Source: J089 sp964535735 (GTDB taxonomy: Bacteria; Fidelibacterota; Marinisomatia; Marinisomatales; J089). Taken from it: DNA of 64,000 bases. A model generated the notes under the pieces. It was not told where the DNA came from and did no database searches. It was given only the letters and a program-made list of their open reading frames with translations. The translations under genes were made by a program, and so were the position numbers. Where the stretch lies: positions 1-64,000 of the forward strand of contig CAZHTM010000009.1 of assembly GCA_964535735.1 (NCBI GenBank), in the 5' to 3' direction. This document shows positions 11,301 through 18,494 of this stretch, piece by piece. Each line of letters begins with the position of its first letter. The stretch's first letter is position 1.

Positions 11301-11594
11301 GGGAATAAATCCGGAATAAATTCCCTCCGAAAAAGAATAATCGCCTTCAAGAATCAGACCGTATTGTCCCGGCGCCAGGGTTAACCCATATCCAGAATCC
11401 ACTAATGCATCGGTGGTGTACCGATCCCGAATGCTGTAGCCCCGTAGATTGACTGTATCTAAAGGAGATAGATTGACAATCTCCACAAATTCATTGGGCG
11501 AGTCAGCACCGGGAAGGTTATACATGACTTCTGTGATCACCACCTGGCCCCGTAAAAGGCAAAAAACAATGACGAACAATCCGGTATATTTCAT
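8379..11594 (-). CDS. secreted protein with four lamin-tail repeats and C-terminal FlgD/Ig-like domain
   Basis: 1071 residues with a signal peptide (MKYTGLFVIVFCLLRGQ). Four lamin-tail (LTD) domains begin near residues 20, 290, 555 and 805. They are recognised by (L/F)NEF.P....(Q/E)FVE, a YIV(L/V)AADS-like strand, WPSLNN(S/N)GDA(I/L).L.DP.G..IDSL and an ending S(M/V)EK....S.SW.PC.DS.G.TPGR.NS. CARDB/Ig-like linker domains separate them. The last about 100 residues (YYPDPFSPDGDGVDDQLW, then EVYDASGRKI, TWDGRRDNRR, GLYLIKARA) form a FlgD-like/secretion-associated C-terminal domain common in FCB-group extracellular proteins. The protein is predicted to be exported or cell-surface attached. Bacterial LTDs often accompany secreted nucleases or cell-surface proteins, but no catalytic domain is visible here, so a structural or adhesive role is inferred. 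Confidence 0.85.
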   Translation of the reverse strand: MKYTGLFVIVFCLLRGQVVITEVMYNLPGADSPNEFVEIVNLSPLDTVNLRGYSIRDRYTTDALVDSGYGLTLAPGQYGLILEGDYSFSEGIYSGFIPDSVVLIKVDDSSIGNGLSGTDSLYLLDTTGQAVDSVGWTDRADPGFSLEKIRLERPNRDWNWAPSVDSLGTPGRPNSVRPLAINGAILNNSPLLLPDTLEPDEMLSGGLILYNPGIESVGGNLHILVDLVETEWITIDPIPELDTLAVQLSLGPWSGGYHDLTVVWDVEGDGDTTDNVAGVVIGVRYQPGDGQLNEFLPTPTEEQVEFLEWVAETPLNLYRWSFTDSRLNHFSRITTSMSVAPHQYIVLAADSSLIDIIPDTAVVLVPANWSSLNNNGDAIRLLDPFGTVIDTLSYTTGWGLHPGQSMEKRLMGLNSADSTSWAPCQDSSGWTPGRKNSIHPLWIDGVLDHMSLVTGNAIPDSTTPVTVEITVKNSGLSSVSGTVLILEDGYERARADLGNLIPSDSALVSLLIGTFAPGRHVLTAEWDLPSDGDVSNNRRTDTLNIRYPWGTVRFNEFFPLPNNDQTEFVELVPFRTLGFTGWSLADSRYQPVIIPGRTISARKFLVVAADSRILSKVPENTEVVILDATFPTLNNSGDALYLLDPTGTVIDSLVYSLDWPLEAERSVEKISPTFPSYESSSWLPCVDSDGQTPGRANSVLLNHRDGKILHRWSWTPVFPEPKEVIQCTVWVTNRGLDPIMGSISVELNDEELGEVSVPTLERQDTVSCVVTFALPHHGPQVLTMYFNVPGEEFPGDNIGRDTIWVSYPSGSAMLNEFLAIPDSGQSEFVECVLQRDIDPGPWRISDGSSEGVLSGFGGQKGEYIILGADSSWLNTGLPHVVIPQPWPSLNNSGDAIMLKDPTGKVIDSLQFTASWPLMTGRSMEKFRPEYVSEDFRSWGVSVAGEGMTPGFPNSLLVDSLHVRAKIEYYPDPFSPDGDGVDDQLWIHYHLPFQESALTIEVYDASGRKIATPVGRLMVGSEGVLTWDGRRDNRREARIGLYLIKARAEDQQSSKVWEDLQTVVLAKHLSKK

Positions 11595-11675
11595 CGATTC
11601 ACCGTGTATAAATCTTCATCAGAAAGTAAGCCGATTACACCTGATCCTTCCAGAAAATTGTCCCAGTGTCCATAA

Positions 11676-11698
11676 CCCCGACCTTCAAGTCGGAGGGG
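11676..11698 (-). repeat. REP-like hairpin, transposase-distal copy
   Basis: CCCCGAC, a 6-nt loop CTTCAA, GTCGG with one bulged A, then GGGG. The 8 bases after it, AGGAATAG, are shared with the copy at 12373-12392, so the two are direct repeats. Confidence 0.6.
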
Positions 11699-11762
11699 AG
11701 GAATAGGAAATCAAGGAGAAGAAAAAGGTTATAGCTTTAAATGGACATAGTTTTATACAAAA

Positions 11763-12188
11763 CTATCCTTCAAATCGAAACCGCTGAATAAACTCTGAAT
11801 ATTCTTCCGTAAACGATTTCTTGCGATGATGTGCGACCTGGTTGTTTATATATTTTTTTACCTTGCTTACTGATGACTCACTGACGGAGACCGCAAAATA
11901 TTCGTCCTGCCAGTCAAATTTTCCGGATATCAGGTGCTGACAGTTCATCCAATAGGAGGATTCTCCTTTGAGTAATTGAGCCACCTTGGACACGGATTGC
12001 GAAGCCTTCATAGAAACCAAGGCATGCATGTGGTCCACCGACCCATTAATGGCCATTAGAAAGACGCCTTTTTCGCGAGCATATGTTTTAATATGGTTAA
12101 TAAGCTCAGAGCGAATACGGGATGTTAATAGCGGTGTTCGATTTTTAGTCGCCCATACAAAATGAATCCAGATTTTTACATAAGGCAT
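11763..12188 (-). CDS. IS200/IS605-family Y1 transposase (RAYT-like)
   Basis: 141 residues, the normal length of TnpA/RAYT single-strand DNA transposases. The HUH metal motif is His53-Met-His55 (GSVDHMHALV). The nucleophile is Tyr113 in KKYINNQ, following the family string WQDEYFAVSVSESSV. The C-terminal HH then KK (residues 120-124) is also typical. Both catalytic elements are intact, so the protein may be active. No TnpB/IscB partner lies next to it. Upstream, 12189-12400 holds further REP-like hairpins. Whether it mobilises itself or only its REP sequences cannot be told from one copy. Confidence 0.9.
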   Translation of the reverse strand: MPYVKIWIHFVWATKNRTPLLTSRIRSELINHIKTYAREKGVFLMAINGSVDHMHALVSMKASQSVSKVAQLLKGESSYWMNCQHLISGKFDWQDEYFAVSVSESSVSKVKKYINNQVAHHRKKSFTEEYSEFIQRFRFEG

Positions 12189-12210
12189 GTGAATCTCTTT
12201 TCTTTATACA

Positions 12211-12392
12211 AGGACAATGGGGTTAAAACCCCTTAACCAGATTATTTAAACTTATCCCCGACATAAATGTCGAGGCAAATTCTTTAAACCACCGATTCTA
12301 TCTTTTAAGCCTAATATTCCCCAAAATAATTGCCTGGCTTAAAACCCCGTGTTCATCGTCCTAACACAATAGCCCCGACTTTCAAGTCGGGG
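12211..12392 (-). repeat. REP-like hairpins upstream of the transposase
   Basis: The 389-base gap from 12189 to 12577 holds no other gene. It contains the palindrome GGGGTTAAAACCCC (12211-12224), a diverged hairpin at 12256-12275, a further AT-rich stretch, and a strong hairpin CCCCGAC-TTTCAA-GTCGGGG at 12373-12392. Downstream of the last hairpin GGGGCTTTAACCCC recurs (about 12418-12431). It looks like a chain of related repeat units rather than a promoter region. Confidence 0.55.
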
Positions 12393-12577
12393 AGGAATAG
12401 TGAAGATGAAAAGGATAGGGGCTTTAACCCCTTTATAAAAACGAATCCGAATAAGCAATATAATTGATGCGCCAATGTCGGAATTGGGGAACTAGACTAT
12501 CAGGATATGATTTTTCGTCCGCTGATCTCAAGACCTTTCTGTCTTGCCGGGAAGCGGATAATAGGCTACATTTTCTC

Positions 12578-13135
12578 ATGGGATCACTGAAAAATTCAAT
12601 CCTCATTGCCATGCCTCATTTACAGGACCCGTATTTTGCCAAATCGGTGGTATACATTTGTGACCACTCCAAAGACGGGGCTATGGGCCTTATTATCAAC
12701 CGCCCGTTTGAAGAACCTGGATTGAAAAATTTATTTGTCGATGTATACTCCGAAAATGCGGATCTTCTGGAAGTGGTTCATACCCTCTATTTCGGCGGAC
12801 CCGTGATGATTGAACGAGGCATCATTTTGCATACCGCCGACTACGAATCCGAACACAGTCTGGCCATCTCTGATAAAATTCGCCTTACGAGCCATAAAGA
12901 AATTCTGGACGCTATTAGCCAAAATCGGGGTCCGGAGAAATTCAAACTCATGTTAGGTCACGCGGGCTGGACCGGAGGACAATTGGAACGGGAAATTGAA
13001 AACGGGGATTGGCTTATGCAAACAGCCACCCCTGATTTTATCTTCGACCAGCCGGAAGAATTTCTCTGGCAACTGGCGGCTCGTTCCTTTGGAATCGAGG
13101 TGACGGATTTATCCGGCATAGGCGGTCAGGCCTGA
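12578..13135 (+). CDS. algH: YqgE/AlgH family protein (UPF0301)
   Basis: Starting at 12578 gives MGSLKNSILIAMPHLQDPYF and 185 residues, the family length. An upstream in-frame ATG (12464) would add 38 unrelated residues. Family signatures are the LIAMP..QDPYFAKSVVYICDHSKDGAMGLIINRP block, YFGGPV, and LMLGHAGWTGGQLEREIENGDWL. The family is widespread and its biochemical role is still unclear; in Pseudomonas, AlgH influences alginate and other regulation. Here it precedes the RetSat-like gene by 18 nt, so the two are probably co-transcribed. Confidence 0.92.
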   Translation: MGSLKNSILIAMPHLQDPYFAKSVVYICDHSKDGAMGLIINRPFEEPGLKNLFVDVYSENADLLEVVHTLYFGGPVMIERGIILHTADYESEHSLAISDKIRLTSHKEILDAISQNRGPEKFKLMLGHAGWTGGQLEREIENGDWLMQTATPDFIFDQPEEFLWQLAARSFGIEVTDLSGIGGQA

Positions 13136-13153
13136 CGTCAGGCCTTCGTTATT

Positions 13154-14725
13154 ATGAATCCCGATGTTATTATTATCGGCTCCGGAATCGGCGCCCTGTC
13201 AGCAGCGAGTCTTTTGACACAAATCGGGGGACAAACCGTCCTGATACTGGAGCGTCATTTCAAACCTGGCGGCTTCACCCACACCTTCAAACGGAAGCAC
13301 ATTTACGAATGGGATGTGGGAATCCACTATGTGGGTCGGCTGGCCCCTGGTAATTTTGACCGTTTACTCTGGGATTTCATTACCCAAAACCAGGTTCAAT
13401 GGGAACCCATGCCGGAGATTTATGACGTCTTCATGTACCCCAATGTGACCTTTCGATGCCGGAAAGGTTCTCACAACTTCCGGGACGATTTGAAAACCCT
13501 GTTTCCCCAAGAATCCGACGCCATCGATCAATATTTCCGGGATCTCAGATCTCTTTCCAGATGGATGAGACAGTATGTCATGGCGAAAATCGCGCCTCCT
13601 GTACTGCAACCCTTTTATAGTTATTCTCTGAGAAAACACCGCGCCCTGGCATTAAACACTACCGCAGCCTATCTCGATCGAAATTTCCGCTCAACGGAAT
13701 TGAAAGCCATTTTGGTCTCCCAATGGGGAGATTTGGGGCTTCCACCGTCGGAAAGCGCCTTAATAATGCAAGGGCTGATTAATAACCATTATCTGGACGG
13801 CGGGTATTTCCCCAAAGGCGGATCATCGGTAATCGCTTCCAGCATTCAGACAATTCTGGAAACGACCGGCGGGGAAATCCGGGTGAATCATGACGTGACC
13901 GAAATCCTGTTTAACGGACGGAAAGCCGTGGGTGTGCGAGGAATTCATCATCAGGGAGCCAGCCGTGAACCTTTTGAATTTCGCGCCAAAACTATTATTT
14001 CCGACGCTGGCGCCCGGATCACCTATAGCCATCTGCTCCCGGAGACTTGGCGGAAGGCGTATGACGTTCACCTGAATCGGTTTCCCCTTCGGACCGCTCA
14101 CCTAACCCTTCATCTGGGATTGAATCGGGATCCTCGCAACATGGGGTTTCAGGGGGAAAATTACTGGATATTTTCAGATCTGGACCATGATCGTATGTTT
14201 CACCGGCGCAATGAGATTATCTCCGGGGCACCGGCCATGGTGTTTCTGTCTTTCCCTTCCCTGAAAAACCCCGAGTCCAAAGGTCACACGGCGGAAATCA
14301 TCACATTTATGGATTGGGAACCTTTCGCCGCCTGGGCGCGCCAGCCCTGGAAACGGCGGGATCAGGACTATGAAAACCTGAAAGTTCAGCTTTCCGACCG
14401 GTTACTACAATTCGTGGAAGAACGATTCCCTGGATTTCGGGATCTGGTAGACTATCAGGAGTTATCCACACCCTTGACAACAGAACATTTTACGGGACAT
14501 TATCACGGGTTGATTTATGGCCTTCCCGCCACACCGGAACGTTATGTCACGCCCCTGGTCGGTCCCCGGACACCTTACAGGCACTTATATCTCACCGGGG
14601 CAGACGCCGCCGCGGGGCATGGGATAGCCGGAGCTTTAATGGGCGGTATGTTGACCGCCGGTTTGGTCATGGGTTATCCAAGCGGTCTGAAAAAAATTCT
14701 GGCAACAATTCTGGAAAAACGCTAA
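13154..14725 (+). CDS. FAD-dependent RetSat/CrtI-like oxidoreductase
   Basis: 523 residues with an N-terminal Rossmann FAD motif, DVIIIGSGIGALSAASLL, and an acidic residue at the end of strand two (LILERH). It continues PGGFTHTFKRKHIYEWDVGIHYVG, a signature of the all-trans-retinol 13,14-reductase/phytoene desaturase superfamily. The C-terminal FAD-binding motif is YLTGADAAAGHGIAGALMGG. It probably reduces or desaturates a polyene or other lipid. No carotenoid genes are nearby, so the substrate is open. It lies 18 nt after algH and is convergent with glgC, with only 21 bases between the two stops and no clear terminator. Confidence 0.85.
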   Translation: MNPDVIIIGSGIGALSAASLLTQIGGQTVLILERHFKPGGFTHTFKRKHIYEWDVGIHYVGRLAPGNFDRLLWDFITQNQVQWEPMPEIYDVFMYPNVTFRCRKGSHNFRDDLKTLFPQESDAIDQYFRDLRSLSRWMRQYVMAKIAPPVLQPFYSYSLRKHRALALNTTAAYLDRNFRSTELKAILVSQWGDLGLPPSESALIMQGLINNHYLDGGYFPKGGSSVIASSIQTILETTGGEIRVNHDVTEILFNGRKAVGVRGIHHQGASREPFEFRAKTIISDAGARITYSHLLPETWRKAYDVHLNRFPLRTAHLTLHLGLNRDPRNMGFQGENYWIFSDLDHDRMFHRRNEIISGAPAMVFLSFPSLKNPESKGHTAEIITFMDWEPFAAWARQPWKRRDQDYENLKVQLSDRLLQFVEERFPGFRDLVDYQELSTPLTTEHFTGHYHGLIYGLPATPERYVTPLVGPRTPYRHLYLTGADAAAGHGIAGALMGGMLTAGLVMGYPSGLKKILATILEKR

Positions 14726-14746
14726 ACCAGCAATCGATCGCTTTGC

Positions 14747-15979
14747 TTATATCACCGTCCCATCAGGAATAACCGTGTTCTTGGGAATCACAATAATCCC
14801 ATCCCGAATAGCATAAAAGGACCCGTCTTCCTGGTCCACACCGCGTTCATTCACCAGGTGGACATCGGTCCCAATACGAACATTTTTATCCAGAATCACT
14901 CGCTTCAGTGTCGAACGATTTCCCACACCCACTGGAGGTATTTCCGGATCCGACGCATAATAATCGGCACCCATCATATATACGGACTCCATGGAAACCT
15001 GATCGCCTATCACCGAGCGAATCCCGATGACGGAATGATGGATCGAAGCGGCTCCAATTCGACAACCTTCATTTACGATTGATTCCGTGATTTGGGCTTG
15101 GAGAATCTGACTTCCCGGCAGGAACCGGGAACGGGTGTACATGGGCCGGACCACATCAAAAAAACTAAACGCCGGATTTGGGCGGGTCAACTCCAGGTTT
15201 GCCCGATAGAAGGACCCAATAGTCCCAATGTCTTCCCAGTAGCGATCAAAAAGAAACGCCGTGGACCGAAAATGGTTCAGAGACTCGGGAATAATATTTT
15301 TTCCAAAGTCATTCCCTTCAAATGTTAAGGCTTCCTGTAATACATCTTTTTTAAAGAGATAAATTCCCAGCGATACAAGGACCACCTCTTTTCCGTCACG
15401 GGTTTGGCTAAACGCCTTCAAAATGTCAGAGTCATGCGTCTTTTCCACAAAATGGGTGATCCGTCCGGAATCATCCGTTTTAAGGATTCCAAATCGATGG
15501 GCATCTTCCACTGGAACCGGCATGACCGCCACGGTAAGGTCGCCATCCGTATCCAGATGAGCCTGATAAAAGTCCCGATAATTCATGGCGTATAAATGAT
15601 CGCCGGCAAGAATGAGATAGCGGTCCGCGTTAATCCGTTCAAACCGATCCCAGTAGGCCCGAACCGCGTCTGCCGTTCCCTGAAACCAGTCGGTGCGCTT
15701 CAGGGTTTGTTGAGCTGGAAGCACCTCGATATTTCCACCGGAAAAAACATCAAATTTGTAACTCTGGAAAATGTGGCGGTGAAGCGACCCGGTGTTGATT
15801 TGCGTCAGGATATAAATCTGATGAACGCCGCTATTGATGCAATTGCTGATGGGAATATCCACCAGGCGGTATTTCCCGGCGATGGGGACTGCCGGTTTGG
15901 CCCGCTCCTTGGTCAATGGCCAGAGTCGTTCCCCTCGGCCACCGCCCAAAATAATCGCCGCTATGTCATGTTTTTTCAT
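14747..15979 (-). CDS. glgC: glucose-1-phosphate adenylyltransferase
   Basis: 410 residues; makes ADP-glucose from ATP and glucose-1-phosphate, the committed step of bacterial glycogen synthesis. The N-terminal nucleotidyltransferase motif is AIILGGGRGERLWPLTKERA KPAVP; the substrate loop is DIPISNCINSG; FQGTADAVR and AGDHLYAMNYRDF match the family. The C-terminal left-handed beta-helix begins about residue 290. Its start lies inside the end of glgA (14-nt overlap), so the two glycogen genes are coupled and GlgA and GlgC should be made together. It is the last gene of the minus-strand run. Confidence 0.96.
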   Translation of the reverse strand: MKKHDIAAIILGGGRGERLWPLTKERAKPAVPIAGKYRLVDIPISNCINSGVHQIYILTQINTGSLHRHIFQSYKFDVFSGGNIEVLPAQQTLKRTDWFQGTADAVRAYWDRFERINADRYLILAGDHLYAMNYRDFYQAHLDTDGDLTVAVMPVPVEDAHRFGILKTDDSGRITHFVEKTHDSDILKAFSQTRDGKEVVLVSLGIYLFKKDVLQEALTFEGNDFGKNIIPESLNHFRSTAFLFDRYWEDIGTIGSFYRANLELTRPNPAFSFFDVVRPMYTRSRFLPGSQILQAQITESIVNEGCRIGAASIHHSVIGIRSVIGDQVSMESVYMMGADYYASDPEIPPVGVGNRSTLKRVILDKNVRIGTDVHLVNERGVDQEDGSFYAIRDGIIVIPKNTVIPDGTVI

Positions 15980-17423
15980 CGTGTCGACCCCTTTTCAACA
16001 GCTCAATATACAAGTTTTTATAATCCCTGGCCGACCGCTCCCAGGAAAAATCCCGGGCCATACCATTCCGCTGCAACTCCCGCCAGCGATCCGGCTGACC
16101 GAATAGATTCATGGCCTGGCGCAGTGCATCGTAAAACGAATTTTCATTATATGGTGAAAATACAAATCCGCAGCCTTCTGGTTGATTCCAGGGAATCACC
16201 GAATCGGCCAAACCTCCGGTGGCATGCACTACCGGGAGAGCGCCATAGCGAAGACTGTACATTTGGTTCAAACCGCAGGGTTCAAACTTTGACGGCATGA
16301 GAAAGATGTCCACGCCCGCTTCAATCTGGTGCGCCAGGGGTTCATCGAATTCAGAACTGTAGAAAACCTGATGCGGGTGACTTTCTGCGGCACGTCGGAG
16401 AGCGTGTCGATACCGTTCCTCTCCATTCCCCAGAAATACCAATCCCGCACCACTCGCCACCAGGCCCGAAAGACTGGATAGGATCAAATCAAAGCCTTTG
16501 CTTTCCACCAACCGCGAGACAGACCCAAACACGGGATGACTCTCCGGTATGGATAGGCCACACCGGTTTAGCAGGGCCTTGCGGTTTAATGCCCTCTTTT
16601 CCAACGAATCCCGATCGTACGGAACCGTGATGAAAGGATCCGTGGCGGGATTCCAATAATCAGTATCAATCCCATTCAGGATACCGCTGAAATCCGATTT
16701 TCTGCTTACCAACGTATTCATTAGCTCTCCGGACAGTTCCGGATCCGCGAGGAGTTCCTGGGCGTAGGTGGGACTCACGGTGTTAATACGATAGGCGGTT
16801 TCGATACCGATTTTTAGAGGATTAATCCACTCCCCCGGAGAGGCTTTAGATTGAACAGCTGTAGATAAGGGCTCCGGAAGATAGAGAACATCCTCTGGTG
16901 GAAGATGCCCTTGATAGGAAACGTTATGGAGGGTCAATAGTGATGGACGGAAAATCCCGTTTTGGTCCAGAGCATACGGCAGGAGGGCGGTGTGGTGATC
17001 ATTTACATGGATCACGTCCGGTGATAAGATATCTTTCTGAATCAGGTCCAGTACCACAACCTGGAAAAAAAGAAACCGGCGTCCATTGTCCACATATCCT
17101 TCACCGTTGGCCTGGGTATAAATACCTTCACGTTGAAAAAAAGGGGGATAGTCCACAAACAGATACGTCACTCCATCATGGTCCACTTTTAACGCTTTGT
17201 AGGTCACCGATTCACCACCGAAAGACAAACGACCGGAATAGACCTCCCCCGGCACTATTGGAAGCACCCTTTTCACCTGGCGATAAAAAGGCGAAATGAC
17301 TGTCATGCGTACGCCCAAACGGGAAAGTGCCTGAGGCAAGCTCCCCGCCACATCGCCCAGACCGCCGACTTTGGAGAATGGCGCTACCTCAGCCGAAACA
17401 AACAGGGCGGAAATCGATGGCAT
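15966..17423 (-). CDS. glgA: glycogen synthase (ADP-glucose type, GT5)
   Basis: About 485 residues. The ADP-glucose-binding N-terminus ISALFVSAEVAPFSKVGGLGDVAGSLPQAL contains the KVGGLGDV motif; HVNDHHTALLPY, TLHNVSYQG and the C-terminal MPSKFEPCGLNQMYSLRYG motif of GT-B synthases follow. It elongates alpha-1,4-glucan. The reading frame can begin at GTG 17426 or ATG 17423. I prefer the ATG, which shares one base with the stop of the preceding hydrolase (TGATG). It is followed by glgC with a 14-nt overlap. No branching enzyme or phosphorylase is in the window. Confidence 0.95.
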   Translation of the reverse strand: MPSISALFVSAEVAPFSKVGGLGDVAGSLPQALSRLGVRMTVISPFYRQVKRVLPIVPGEVYSGRLSFGGESVTYKALKVDHDGVTYLFVDYPPFFQREGIYTQANGEGYVDNGRRFLFFQVVVLDLIQKDILSPDVIHVNDHHTALLPYALDQNGIFRPSLLTLHNVSYQGHLPPEDVLYLPEPLSTAVQSKASPGEWINPLKIGIETAYRINTVSPTYAQELLADPELSGELMNTLVSRKSDFSGILNGIDTDYWNPATDPFITVPYDRDSLEKRALNRKALLNRCGLSIPESHPVFGSVSRLVESKGFDLILSSLSGLVASGAGLVFLGNGEERYRHALRRAAESHPHQVFYSSEFDEPLAHQIEAGVDIFLMPSKFEPCGLNQMYSLRYGALPVVHATGGLADSVIPWNQPEGCGFVFSPYNENSFYDALRQAMNLFGQPDRWRELQRNGMARDFSWERSARDYKNLYIELLKRGRHDEKT

Positions 17424-18487
17424 CACGATGGTTTTCGGGCCGTTAGAAAGGCGATAAGGAAAAAGAGGATTTTAAACGCTTCCCGGACCCGATTGACAAG
17501 CGTCCCTCCGCCGGACATTTCGCTATGTTCATAAAGACTGGTGATCAACAAGCGGGCATCCGGCAAGCGCTTTGCCAGATTCAATGATTCGGTAAAGGGC
17601 ACCATGGTGTCGGAGCGGCCGTGGATGATGTATACCTTAACTGGTGTACGGTCCGCGAACGTTGATGGCGATAATTGCTGAAAGGTTTCGGCACATGCTT
17701 CCCGGATTTTTTCCACGAATCGCCGTACTTCAGGCGTGGCGGTTCCCGATAGAAGGGCCTCCGCTAAAGATCGTTCCGGTCCTTCCAGGGTCGTCATCAC
17801 CTTCGCCACGCCATCTTCATCATCTTTCACGCGAAGTGATAAAAGATGGCGCAAGCGTGCCACTGGATATCCCGGATCAATTTTACTGAGATAATTATGG
17901 AAAAACACCACCAACCCCCATTCATGGACCGGTTGAGTCCAGGTTCGACCTTGATAGGTTATGGTTCCTGTGCAGAGATAATCCAGAACAGACTGTATAT
18001 CATAGTACGGACCATACATCATAAAACTGTCTGGTGGATAATCATGGAGCGGGCCGAATTGTAGTCCTCCAAGAATGAGCGGACCTCCAAAGCTGGTTCC
18101 CACAATGCGCACCGCCGAAACCTTCTCATCTCTCTGTTCCATAAGCCACTGATAAGCATGCTGCATCCAGTCCATAATGTTCGGATCGATTTCCAGAGCC
18201 ATCAGCGGCGGTATTCTTGGAATAATGACGGTAAATCCCGCACCGGCGACGGCAAGGGAGAGTTGATTCATGGCGGGATGCTGCTCTCCATAGGGCGAAG
18301 CACCGGGAAAGAGAATCAGCCACTCACCGTTGGAGCGGCGGGGAATAAATTTTCGGTAGGGTGTAGGTTGTCCATCTCGTCCCGGATACACATCATCCTG
18401 TACTTCGCAGTTGGATTTCCCATCGCTGGAGCGAAGGAGGCGAAGTAAAATTCGGGTAGCGGTAAAAAATGCCGGAAAGGCTCGCAT
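17423..18487 (-). CDS. alpha/beta-hydrolase-fold protein
   Basis: 354 residues. The nucleophile elbow is GTSFGG (VRIVGTSFGGPLILGG), an acid is in HGRSDTMVPF and the catalytic His in SLYEHSEM, in the right order for an alpha/beta hydrolase. The oxyanion-region strand WLILFPGASPYGEQHPAMNQL precedes it. A hydrophobic C-terminal stretch (FKILFFLIAFLTARK) could be a membrane anchor. It lies 7 nt below the M28 peptidase and is coupled to glgA by overlap. The substrate is unknown; an esterase or lipase-like function is inferred. Confidence 0.75.
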   Translation of the reverse strand: MRAFPAFFTATRILLRLLRSSDGKSNCEVQDDVYPGRDGQPTPYRKFIPRRSNGEWLILFPGASPYGEQHPAMNQLSLAVAGAGFTVIIPRIPPLMALEIDPNIMDWMQHAYQWLMEQRDEKVSAVRIVGTSFGGPLILGGLQFGPLHDYPPDSFMMYGPYYDIQSVLDYLCTGTITYQGRTWTQPVHEWGLVVFFHNYLSKIDPGYPVARLRHLLSLRVKDDEDGVAKVMTTLEGPERSLAEALLSGTATPEVRRFVEKIREACAETFQQLSPSTFADRTPVKVYIIHGRSDTMVPFTESLNLAKRLPDARLLITSLYEHSEMSGGGTLVNRVREAFKILFFLIAFLTARKPS

Positions 18488-18494
18488 GGACGGC

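Larger units (their letters stand above)
11676..12392. mobile_element. RAYT/REP-like locus: IS200-type transposase flanked by hairpin repeats
   Basis: The transposase gene at 11763-12188 is bracketed by two direct copies of a hairpin of the form CCCCGAC-N6-GTCGG(A)GGG followed by AGGAATAG. They lie at 11676-11698 and 12373-12392. A third, more diverged hairpin (CCCCGACAT..ATGTCGAGG) is at 12256-12275, and GGGGTTAAAACCCC is at 12211-12224. There are no obvious terminal inverted repeats of a DDE element. Y1 transposases recognise subterminal hairpins, so this fits either an IS200-like element or a domesticated RAYT with its REP sequences. Confidence 0.6.

Noticed and set aside
15596..16300. Plus-strand open frame of 234 codons opposite glgC/glgA
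   Set aside because: Both opposite genes are certain; the frame shows no domain or start signal.
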